Shown here: piece after piece, positions 13,709 to 21,259 of the stretch
How positions within the stretch are numbered: the first letter of the stretch is position 1
How the letters are laid out: every line of letters begins with the position of its first letter
DNA from: Actinomycetes bacterium
GTDB lineage: Bacteria; Actinomycetota; Acidimicrobiia; Acidimicrobiales; Palsa-688
NCBI GenBank assembly: GCA_021808425.1
Contig: JAKBBS010000025.1
Location: 1-25,949 of the forward strand
Direction: 5' to 3'
Length of the DNA stretch: 25,949 nucleotides
The notes under the pieces: generated by a model
What the model saw: the letters and a program-made list of their open reading frames with translations, nothing else
Told to the model about the DNA's origin: nothing
Databases searched by the model: none
Position numbers and translations under genes: made by a program

Positions 13709-16700
13709 ATGAGTGACCACCTAGAAGATTCTCCCCCATCCGGCCCTGCCTCACGCTTCGGCGCCAACGCCTGGCTCGTCGACGACATGTACGAGCAGTA
13801 TCGCAGAGACCCGGCATCCGTGAGCGATTCCTGGAAGGAGTTCTTCCAGGATTACCGCCCGGGAGGTGTGAACCTCTCCAGGCCAGCAAGTCCCGAGCCG
13901 GCCGCGTCGCCAGCGAGCCCCTCAGAAGCGGGCGCCGCGGATCGACCACGCGACCCCAGCCGAGTAGCCCTCATGGAACCTGCGGCCAGTTCCGCGCGCC
14001 CCGGTTCCGGCGGCGGCGCGAATAGCCTCGCGGCAGGTGTAATCGACGATCCCCCCAGCCCGCTTCGAGGCGCGGCGCTGCGCGTCGCTGCGAACATGAC
14101 CGCAAGCCTTGGCGTTCCCACAGCGACGAGCTTCAGGGTGGTCCCCGCACGGCTGTTGGAAGTCAACCGCCGCATGCTCAACAACCAGCTCTCGCGCACC
14201 GGAGCCGCTGGCAAGATCAGCTTCACCCACCTGATCGCCTTCGCTGTGCTTCGCGCCCTGGCCGCTGTTCCGGCGCTCAACTCGAGTTTTGTCGAGCCGG
14301 ACGGCGACGACCCGAAGGCGACACCGTCGGTGAGACACCACCACCACATCGGCCTTGGCATCGCAGTGGACGTGGAGAAATCGGACGGTTCGCGCACCTT
14401 GATGGTCCCAGTGATAAAGGCCGCCGACGAGCTGGACTTCAGGGCCTTCTGGTCGAGCTACGAGGACCTGATCCGCAAGGTTCGTTCCAACAAGATCGGC
14501 GCCGACGACCTGGCCGGGGCGACCGTGTCGGTGACAAACCCGGGCACGATCGGGACCGTCCAGTCCGTGCCCAGGCTCATGCCCGGCCAGGGTGCGATCA
14601 TCGGCGTCGGGTCGATCGACTACCCAGCGGAGTGGCAGGCCGCCGACCCGCGGGTCCTGGCCGAGCTCGGCGTGTCCAAAGTCGTCACGCTGACTAGCAC
14701 CTACGACCACCGGATCATCCAGGGCGCCGAGTCCGGGTTGTTCCTCCAAAAGATCCACCGGCTGCTCATCGGCGGAGACGGTTTCTACGAAGACATCTTC
14801 AAGTCGATGGGCGTGCCCTACGAGCCGGTCCCGTTCGGCAGCGACGTCAACGACCTCGCCGAGACGGCGGAGCTCCGCCAGCGCAAGCAGGTCCAGGTCG
14901 ACAACCTGATCCACCTCTACCGCGTACGTGGTCACCTGATCGCCCATCTGGATCCTCTCGACTGGAAGGATCCCCAGATGCACCCCGAGCTCGACCCGGC
15001 GACACACGGCCTATCGCTTTGGGATCTCGAGCGGGAGTTCTTCACCAACGGCTTGGCGGGCAAAGACAAGATGCGCCTCGGCGACATCCTCGGCGTGCTG
15101 CGCGACGCCTACTGCCGGACGGTCGGCGTCGAGTACATGCACATCCAGGACCCCGAACAGAAACGCTGGATCCAGGAGCGCTTCGAGGGTGTGCCGACTT
15201 CGCTCGACATCGACGAGCAGCGCTGGATCCTCGACCGGCTCAACGCTGCCGAGGCTCTCGAGCAGTTCCTCAACACCAAGTACATCGGCCAGAAGCGCTT
15301 CGGCCTCGAAGGAGGCGAGGCGGCGATCCCCCTGGTCGACGCAGTCATCGACGAAGCCGCCCAGGACGGCGTCTCACAGGTGGTCCTCGGCATGGCGCAC
15401 CGCGGCCGGCTGAACGTGCTCATCAACATCGTCGGCAAGAGCTACGGGGACCTCTTCGAGGAATTCGAGGGCAACATCGACCCAGGCAGCGTCCAGGGCT
15501 CCGGCGACGTCAAATACCACAAGGGCTTCCGGGGGAAGTTCACGGGCAGGTCAGGTATGACGCTCGACGTGATCCTCGCATCCAACCCGTCGCACCTCGA
15601 AGCTGTCGACCCGGTCGTCGAGGGGATAGCGAGAGCCTGCCAGGATCAGCTCGGGGTAAGCTCCGAACGGCCGGTGCTGGCGCTTTTGATCCACGGTGAC
15701 GCGGCTTTCGCCGGCCAGGGCGTCGTCGCCGAGACGCTCAACATGTCTGCGCTGCCCGGATACGAGACCGGCGGCACGGTGCACGTAGTGATCAACAACC
15801 AGCTCGGCTTCACGACCAACCCCGACGCGGCGCGCTCGTCGGTGTACGCCACCGACGTGGCGAGGATGATCCAGGCGCCGATCTTCCACGTTAACGGTGA
15901 CGACCCCGAGGCGTGCGTGCGCGTCGGCAGGCTTGCGTTTGCCTTCCGCCAGCGGTTCCACAAAGACGTCGTCATCGATATGGTCTGCTATCGCCGCTAC
16001 GGCCACAACGAGCAGGACGACCCGTCGCTTACACAGCCGCTCCTGTACCAGCTGATCAAGGATCACCGAAGCGTCCGCAAGCTCTACACGGAATCTCTCG
16101 TGCGTAGAGGCGACATCGACATGGCGGAGGCCGAGCGTGCCCTGGCGGACTTCTCGTCGCGCCTACAGTCCGCCCTTGACGAGACCCGAGCGACCGCGCC
16201 GGCGAAGCCGACCCATGTGCCGCCGGCTCCGGGCGCGGCCCCGGTGCTCCCGCCCGTCGAGAGCGGCGTCTCCAAGGACAAGCTAGACCAAGTGGTCCAG
16301 GCGCTATCGACATTCCCCGAGGGCTTCACCGTCCACCCGAAGCTGGTTCGCATCTTCGATAGCCGGGCGAAGCTGTGGGCGTCAGGGGAGGCGGACTGGG
16401 CGCTCGGTGAGGCGCTCGCGTACGGCACGCTCGTCCTCGAAGGCCGCGACGTTCGCCTGGCGGGACAGGACAGCCGGCGTGGCACTTTCGGACACCGCAA
16501 CGCTGCGGTCGTCGACTATCGCAGCGGTTCGGAGTACATTCCCCTTGCAGCGCTCGGGCCGGGGCGTTTCAGCGTCTACGACTCACTTTTGTCAGAGTAC
16601 GCGGCGATAGGCTTCGAATACGGATACTCGCTCGTCGCTCGCGACAGCCTCGTCGCATGGGAAGCCCAGTTCGGTGACTTCGTCAACGGTGGCCAGATCA

Positions 16701-17452
16701 TCATCGACCAGTTCCTCGCCGCGGCGGAGATCAAGTGGGGACAGAAATCCGGTCTGACGCTGCTACTGCCACATGGCTACGAGGGACAGGGGGCGGAGCA
16801 CTCTTCGGCGAGGATCGAGCGCTTCTTGGACCTCTGCGCCGAGGACAACATACAGGTCGTCAACGCAACCACCGCCTCGCAGCTGTTCCACCTGCTTCGC
16901 AGGCAGGTCCTTCGAAGCGCCCTGAAGCCACTCGTACTTTTCACCCCGAAGCGCTACCTGCGCGGCCGCGAGGCCTACAGCCCCGTCCACGAGTTCACGT
17001 CCGGGCATTTCCGTGAGGTCCTCGACGACCCACGCTTCGCTGCGCGATCGGCCGGCGCGGCGCAGAGAGGACTTGATCGTTCGCATGTGCGCAGGGTTGT
17101 GCTCGCCAGCGGGAAAGTGTCACTCGATTTGCTCGGATCGGTCGAGACCACTGGACGCGGGGATGTGGCGGTCGTGAGGGTAGAGCAGCTGCACCCGTGG
17201 CCGGGCGACCAACTGTCAGCGTTGGTGGCGTCATACGAAGGCGCCCGGGAGGTCGTCTGGCTTCAGGAGGAGCCGGCGAACATGGGCGCAGCGAATTACG
17301 TCCGCGACCGCCTCCAGGACGCTTTTGGCGCTACCTATGCCATATCGAGGATAAGTCGGGTGGCGTCAGGGTCACCGGCGACAGGTAGCCACGCAATGCA
17401 CGACCTCGAACAGGAGGACCTCCTGGAGCGTGCTGCTGGCGAGCGTGTCTGA
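13709..17452 (+). CDS. kgd: Multifunctional 2-oxoglutarate metabolism enzyme (2-oxoglutarate dehydrogenase E1/E2, decarboxylase)
   Basis: 1247-residue fused enzyme of the TCA cycle, slightly longer than mycobacterial Kgd. In order: N-terminal ODH helix segment (FGANAWLVDDMYEQY, about 11-25), a short Pro/Ala/Ser linker (about 50-95), an E2-type succinyltransferase domain with the catalytic His in YDHRIIQGAESG (His334), then the thiamine-diphosphate E1 part with MAHRGRLNVL, HGDAAFAGQG (Asp664) and INNQLGFTT. The end SPATGSHAMHDLEQ is typical. No lipoyl domain is present, as in actinobacterial Kgd, so it works with a separate lipoyl-bearing E2 and E3. It is convergent with the HAD gene 15 bp downstream. 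It is a housekeeping gene next to the island rather than part of the sulfonate pathway. Confidence 0.97.
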   Translation: MSDHLEDSPPSGPASRFGANAWLVDDMYEQYRRDPASVSDSWKEFFQDYRPGGVNLSRPASPEPAASPASPSEAGAADRPRDPSRVALMEPAASSARPGSGGGANSLAAGVIDDPPSPLRGAALRVAANMTASLGVPTATSFRVVPARLLEVNRRMLNNQLSRTGAAGKISFTHLIAFAVLRALAAVPALNSSFVEPDGDDPKATPSVRHHHHIGLGIAVDVEKSDGSRTLMVPVIKAADELDFRAFWSSYEDLIRKVRSNKIGADDLAGATVSVTNPGTIGTVQSVPRLMPGQGAIIGVGSIDYPAEWQAADPRVLAELGVSKVVTLTSTYDHRIIQGAESGLFLQKIHRLLIGGDGFYEDIFKSMGVPYEPVPFGSDVNDLAETAELRQRKQVQVDNLIHLYRVRGHLIAHLDPLDWKDPQMHPELDPATHGLSLWDLEREFFTNGLAGKDKMRLGDILGVLRDAYCRTVGVEYMHIQDPEQKRWIQERFEGVPTSLDIDEQRWILDRLNAAEALEQFLNTKYIGQKRFGLEGGEAAIPLVDAVIDEAAQDGVSQVVLGMAHRGRLNVLINIVGKSYGDLFEEFEGNIDPGSVQGSGDVKYHKGFRGKFTGRSGMTLDVILASNPSHLEAVDPVVEGIARACQDQLGVSSERPVLALLIHGDAAFAGQGVVAETLNMSALPGYETGGTVHVVINNQLGFTTNPDAARSSVYATDVARMIQAPIFHVNGDDPEACVRVGRLAFAFRQRFHKDVVIDMVCYRRYGHNEQDDPSLTQPLLYQLIKDHRSVRKLYTESLVRRGDIDMAEAERALADFSSRLQSALDETRATAPAKPTHVPPAPGAAPVLPPVESGVSKDKLDQVVQALSTFPEGFTVHPKLVRIFDSRAKLWASGEADWALGEALAYGTLVLEGRDVRLAGQDSRRGTFGHRNAAVVDYRSGSEYIPLAALGPGRFSVYDSLLSEYAAIGFEYGYSLVARDSLVAWEAQFGDFVNGGQIIIDQFLAAAEIKWGQKSGLTLLLPHGYEGQGAEHSSARIERFLDLCAEDNIQVVNATTASQLFHLLRRQVLRSALKPLVLFTPKRYLRGREAYSPVHEFTSGHFREVLDDPRFAARSAGAAQRGLDRSHVRRVVLASGKVSLDLLGSVETTGRGDVAVVRVEQLHPWPGDQLSALVASYEGAREVVWLQEEPANMGAANYVRDRLQDAFGATYAISRISRVASGSPATGSHAMHDLEQEDLLERAAGERV

Positions 17453-17467
17453 ACGCCGGCGCTCGTG

Positions 17468-18076
17468 CTAGCGCAACGGGAAACCGACGAGAACTTCGAG
17501 CTCTGCTATCGCAGTGTCGGGGTCGGTAACCTTGATCGTGGACATCCCCATTGCACGTGCGGGCTTCAGGTTGACCCCCAGGTCGTCGAGGAACACGGCT
17601 TCGCTCGCCTCGACCCCGATTTGCTCGCAGGCCATCTGGTAAAAGGCGACCTCCGGCTTGCGAACGCCCACCTTCGAAGACTCGATTATCACGTCGAAAT
17701 GCTCCTTCACGGAGCTCGTGGTCGTGGAGTCGAAGCCGCCGAAGTTGTTGGTGAGCAGACCGGTGCGCAGCCGATCGTGGCATCGACGCACCGCCTCGAC
17801 CATCTCGGGGCGGATCTGGCCGTTCAAAGCGTCGAGGACCTCGCGGGCGTCGAGCCGACCGCCGGCGGCTTCGGCTTCCGCCTCGAAGATGAGGCCGAAC
17901 TCTTCGAGGGAGACTTCACCGCGTTCAAGCCGGGCCCACGCGTTGGAATCGGGATTCTTGGCGTTCAGCTTGCGGATGAACCCGGTTTCGAGGCCGCTCC
18001 GGCGCTCGTACGCGGCGAAAGCTTCGAACGGGCTGGCGGTGATCACGCCACCAAAATCCCACAGTACGGCCTTCAT
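17468..18076 (-). CDS. HAD-superfamily phosphatase-like hydrolase (ACAD10 HAD-domain type)
   Basis: 202-residue HAD IA-like protein. Motif I is WDFGGV (Asp7, with Gly9 where many HAD phosphatases have a second Asp). Motif II is LLTNN (Thr109), motif III is Lys140 (GVRKPE) and motif IV is FLDDLGVN (Asp164/165). The stretch NAWARLERGEVSLEEFGLIFEAE resembles the HAD module found in ACAD10-like proteins and related stand-alone actinobacterial HADs (residues 45-67). The DxG motif I also occurs in phosphatases such as YihX. The ATG at 18076 is preferred over one 30 bp upstream because it begins directly at MKAVLWDFGG and has AGGCGG before it. The substrate is unknown. Confidence 0.85.
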   Translation of the reverse strand: MKAVLWDFGGVITASPFEAFAAYERRSGLETGFIRKLNAKNPDSNAWARLERGEVSLEEFGLIFEAEAEAAGGRLDAREVLDALNGQIRPEMVEAVRRCHDRLRTGLLTNNFGGFDSTTTSSVKEHFDVIIESSKVGVRKPEVAFYQMACEQIGVEASEAVFLDDLGVNLKPARAMGMSTIKVTDPDTAIAELEVLVGFPLR

Positions 18077-18163
18077 GCGATCACCGCCTGGATGGTAGCG
18101 CAACACGCTCGGGGGGCGGGATCCCCGACGAAGGGCCCGTCGGATGCTTGACTCTTGGGTGAG

Positions 18164-19933
18164 ATGTCACGAAGGCAAGTAATAGTCGACGGTTCCAACC
18201 TCGCCACCGAGGGTCGTTCCCTGCCGAGCCTCGAGCAGCTGGACCAAGCGGTGCGCGAGTTCATCGCCGAGAACCCTGACGACCAGGTGACGGTGGTAGT
18301 CGACGCCTCGTTCGGTCATCGAATAGATCCCCGGGAGCTGCCCATCTTCGAGGAGGCCGAAGCGGCGGGCGAGGTAGTGTCGCCGCCAGCCGGGGCGATA
18401 GGGCGGGGGGATGCTTTTCTGCTGCGCATCGCCCAGAAGACCGGTGCTACTGTCCTGTCAAATGACTCCTTCCAGGAGTTCCATGCAGAGCACGCCTGGC
18501 TTTTCGACAAGGGTCGGCTGGTGGGCGGCAAGCCTGTGCCGGGCGTCGGGTGGATCTTCATGGAGCGCACCCCGGTCCGCGGCCCGAAGAGCCGGGAGGT
18601 CGTCAAAGAAGCGCGGCGTCGAAAAGAGGTGTCCCTCAACGAACCTCTAGGTGAACGGGTCGATGGCGAGCAGCGCGTCGGCGGCGAAACCGCAGCTAAG
18701 GCACCATCGCGCTCTGGCGAGACACGCTCCAAGACGGCTCCAGCGGTGAAAGGCCGACCGAAGAGCGTTGACCGGGCTATCGAGACCGCCAAGCAGGAGG
18801 TTGTCGAGCCGTCGTCGCGCCCGTCGCTGCGGCGCCGTGCCCTCCTACCGGCAGATCCCGTCAACGAGCCGCTCGCCTTCATAACCTTCATAGCGTCCCA
18901 CCCTCTCGGCAGCGTCGTGGATGGACTCGTGTTCGAGTACTCGTCTCACGGGGCTTTCGTTGAAGCGGACGGTGCTCGCTGCTATATACCTCTGTCCGCT
19001 ATGGGAGACCCGGCTCCGCGCCGGGCGCGCGAGGTCATGGCGAAAGGCGAGACTTTGCCTTTCGTGGTGCAGGCTCTCGATCCGCAGCGGCGCGGGATCG
19101 AGTTGGCACTGCCCGGCAACGAGCGCGTCGCGGGGTCGCCGACGGCTGAGACCGTCGAGGCGGAGATAGGAAACGAGCCGGAGCCCGACGACGGTGATGG
19201 CGTCGACCTTCCCGCAACCGACGCGCCCGCAACCGACGCGCCCGCGACCGCGCCTCGTACAACTAAAGCGGCGGGTGCGCGAAAGCAGGCCGCAGCGCGC
19301 AAAGCGGCGGTAGCCAATAAGGGCGCATCCAAAGTTGCGGCGGCTGCGTTGACGCCTTCACCGGAGGCTGATGCCATAACCGCCGAGACCACTTCAGGCG
19401 GCTCGTCGGAGGTCGGATCACCGGCAAGTGGGTCACCTCAGCCGAAGCCTCCCGCCCGGCGGGTTTCGGCGTCGAAGAGGACCCCGGCGTCGAAAAGTAC
19501 CCCGGCGTCGAAGACGACCTCGGCGCCCGCCGTCGCAGCGACCAGGGCCCGCAAGGCAGCATCTTCTCCCGAATCCCCTGCGGTTGTCGCGGACACCAAA
19601 CCCCCGGAGGCGTCGAAAGCTGCGGCCGTGAGGAAGGCAGCTTCGGTGAGGAAAGGCGCTGTCAAGACGACTGCTGCCGTCAAGACGACTGCTGCCGTCA
19701 AGACGACTGCTGCCGTGAAGAAGACTGCTGTCGTGAAGAAGGTGGGTGTCGAGAGAACGGCGGCCGCGAAGGCGACTTCTGCAAAGACGACTGCCGCGCC
19801 CGCGAAGGCGACTTCTGCAAAGACGACTGCCGCGCCCGCAAAGGCTCGAGCGTCGAGGAAGGCCACCGAATCAGATGCGGCGCCAGCGATCGAGAAAGCT
19901 TCACGTTCGAGAAAGAGAGCCGCCGAGAGCTGA
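18164..19933 (+). CDS. NYN (Zc3h12a-like) ribonuclease domain protein with S1-like domain and Lys/Ala-rich tail
   Basis: 589 residues in three parts. Residues 1-135 form a NYN/PIN-like nuclease fold with acidic sites in IVDGSN (Asp9, Asn12), VVVDAS (Asp47), GRGDAF (Asp83) and LSNDSF (Asn100, Asp101), as in Zc3h12a-type RNases. Residues about 236-317 look like an S1 RNA-binding domain (GSVVDGLVFEYSSHGAFVE, YIPLS, RRGIELALPG). Residues about 330-589 are low-complexity Ala/Lys/Thr/Pro with tandem repeats, histone-H1-like. The ATG at 18164 is followed directly by SRRQVIVDGSN; a TTG 9 bp earlier is possible. It is divergent from the HAD gene. A role in RNA cleavage or turnover, with the basic tail as a nucleic-acid anchor, is inferred. 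Confidence 0.82.
   Translation: MSRRQVIVDGSNLATEGRSLPSLEQLDQAVREFIAENPDDQVTVVVDASFGHRIDPRELPIFEEAEAAGEVVSPPAGAIGRGDAFLLRIAQKTGATVLSNDSFQEFHAEHAWLFDKGRLVGGKPVPGVGWIFMERTPVRGPKSREVVKEARRRKEVSLNEPLGERVDGEQRVGGETAAKAPSRSGETRSKTAPAVKGRPKSVDRAIETAKQEVVEPSSRPSLRRRALLPADPVNEPLAFITFIASHPLGSVVDGLVFEYSSHGAFVEADGARCYIPLSAMGDPAPRRAREVMAKGETLPFVVQALDPQRRGIELALPGNERVAGSPTAETVEAEIGNEPEPDDGDGVDLPATDAPATDAPATAPRTTKAAGARKQAAARKAAVANKGASKVAAAALTPSPEADAITAETTSGGSSEVGSPASGSPQPKPPARRVSASKRTPASKSTPASKTTSAPAVAATRARKAASSPESPAVVADTKPPEASKAAAVRKAASVRKGAVKTTAAVKTTAAVKTTAAVKKTAVVKKVGVERTAAAKATSAKTTAAPAKATSAKTTAAPAKARASRKATESDAAPAIEKASRSRKRAAES
19469..19522 (+). repeat. Three 18-bp in-frame repeats (ASKxTP)
   Basis: Units starting GCGTCGAA encode ASKRTP, ASKSTP and ASKTTS in the basic tail of the NYN/S1 protein. 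Codon use is nearly identical between units, so duplication is recent. Confidence 0.8.
19661..19732 (+). repeat. 18-bp tandem repeat (VKTTAA) in the basic tail
   Basis: Three identical copies of GTCAAGACGACTGCTGCC (19661-19714) are followed by a diverged fourth unit (19715-19732). All keep the frame, so copy-number change would alter tail length without breaking the protein. Confidence 0.9.
19766..19837 (+). repeat. Two identical 36-bp tandem repeats in the basic tail
   Basis: Exact 36-bp direct repeat (19766-19801 and 19802-19837) encoding AKATSAKTTAAP twice. Perfect identity at third codon positions points to recent duplication. Confidence 0.9.
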
Positions 19934-19976
19934 GTTGTCTCGCGCTTGTCTTGCGGGCTTCTAGCATCGATGGTTG

Positions 19977-20765
19977 ATGAGGATCGCCACGTGGAACGTA
20001 AACTCGCTGAAAGCCCGGATGGCGAGGGTCGAGGAGTGGCTGGGTTACGCGCAGCCTGACGTGTTGTGTCTGCAGGAGACGAAGATGTCGGATTCGGCCT
20101 TTCCTCATCTGGCGTTCGCGACACTCGGCTACGAGAGTGTCCATCACGGGTCGGGGCAGTGGAACGGTGTCGCTATCGTCTCCCGGGTCGGCATCGACGA
20201 CCCGGTGCTCGGGTTCGTGGAGACGGTCGAATCTGATCGCGACACTCGCGTGATCAGCGCCCGCTGCGGTGGTGTGTACGTGACGAGCGTGTACGTGCCC
20301 AACGGGCGAGAAGTGGACTCAGAGCACTACGGCTACAAGCTTGAGTGGATGGGCAAGCTCGTGGAGCATCTCGACGCTCTTGGCGGTCCCGGTGTCGAGA
20401 TGGCGGTATGCGGCGACTACAACATCGCACCATCGGACATCGATGTCTGGGATCCGGCTGCGTTCGTGGGGTCGACCCATGTGACGCCTCGTGAAAGAGA
20501 CGCTCTACGGTCCCTTGAGGAGTGGGGGATGGTCGACGCTTTTCGGAGTGTCTATCCCGAGGAGAGGCTTTACAGTTACTGGGATTACCGGGCAGGCAAT
20601 TTCCATGAGCACCGCGGTATGCGGATCGATTTGATCATGGTGACAGCCCCCGTAGCGGGACGGCTTAGTTGGGCTTTAGTTGACCGTAACGCCCGGAAAG
20701 GCAAGCAGCCTTCAGATCATGCACCTGTGTTCGTAGACATCGCTGGGGTTAGGGAACGCTCTTAG
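19977..20765 (+). CDS. xth: Exodeoxyribonuclease III / AP endonuclease
   Basis: 262-residue EEP-fold nuclease for base-excision repair; it removes 3' blocks and cuts at abasic sites. Seen: WNVNSLKAR (6-14, Asn7), CLQETKM (31-37, metal-binding Glu34), GDYNIAP (146-152, Asp147 and Asn149), RIDLIMV (216-222, Asp218) and the catalytic SDHAPVFVD (246-254, Asp247-His248). The length is normal for XthA-type enzymes. The ATG at 19977 directly precedes RIATWN; a TTG one codon earlier is also open. No clear Shine-Dalgarno sequence is seen. Its end overlaps the end of the convergent small gene by 4 bp. Confidence 0.95.
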   Translation: MRIATWNVNSLKARMARVEEWLGYAQPDVLCLQETKMSDSAFPHLAFATLGYESVHHGSGQWNGVAIVSRVGIDDPVLGFVETVESDRDTRVISARCGGVYVTSVYVPNGREVDSEHYGYKLEWMGKLVEHLDALGGPGVEMAVCGDYNIAPSDIDVWDPAAFVGSTHVTPRERDALRSLEEWGMVDAFRSVYPEERLYSYWDYRAGNFHEHRGMRIDLIMVTAPVAGRLSWALVDRNARKGKQPSDHAPVFVDIAGVRERS

Positions 20766-21178
20766 ACCAGAGCAGCGACAGGCGGGGTGAGAAGCGAGGT
20801 GACCCCGGTGAAGTAGCCCTCATAGCTCTCCCAGGGCAGCGGGAGTGACGCTGCGCCCGATCCTGTCATGGGGCGGGGCCGCCTCGGCAAGCTGGCACCG
20901 GAGCTTCCGCCTCTGCCGCGGTAGACGATGAGACCTGTAACCGGGTCAGGGACGGCCTCCAGTGCTGCTTGGACGACCATCAAGGATTGGTAGCGCTCCC
21001 ACGCCTCGTCGTCTTCGAAGCAAAGCTCGAACACGACTCCCCAGGTGTGGCTATGCCACGACCAGTCGATAGCCCCGTTGCTCAGGGCGGTGCCGCTCAG
21101 GACGTCCCCATACGCGTCCGCCCACGCTGAAGCCGGGGTTACGCCGTCGAAAACCTCGATGGAGAACCAAGAACTCAC
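20762..21178 (-). CDS. Small hypothetical protein, 138 residues
   Basis: I do not recognise this family. It starts SSWFSIEVFDG and has Trp-rich segments (AIDWSWHSHTWGVVFELCF, about 36-54), a helix with DDEAWERYQSL, then TGLIVYRGRGG. The alternating strand-helix-strand pattern could be a ferredoxin-like fold. The C-terminal 40 residues are Pro/Gly/Ser-rich. There are no membrane segments or Cys clusters. The GTG start at 21178 has AAGGAGG directly adjacent, too close for a normal ribosome site, while a TACACT -10 element ends 7 bp before the GTG, so the mRNA may be leaderless. It overlaps xth tail to tail by 4 bp. Confidence 0.65.
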   Translation of the reverse strand: MSSWFSIEVFDGVTPASAWADAYGDVLSGTALSNGAIDWSWHSHTWGVVFELCFEDDEAWERYQSLMVVQAALEAVPDPVTGLIVYRGRGGSSGASLPRRPRPMTGSGAASLPLPWESYEGYFTGVTSLLTPPVAALV

Positions 21179-21259
21179 CCTCCTTAGTGTACAACGTCGC
21201 AGAGACGCTGACTAGAGGGGCGACGTCGAGTTGCAGCAGAAAGGCGAGCCGGCGGCTGG

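Noticed and set aside
19469..19837. CRISPR array
   Set aside because: The repeats are tandem with no spacers, multiples of 3 bp and in frame within a real protein.
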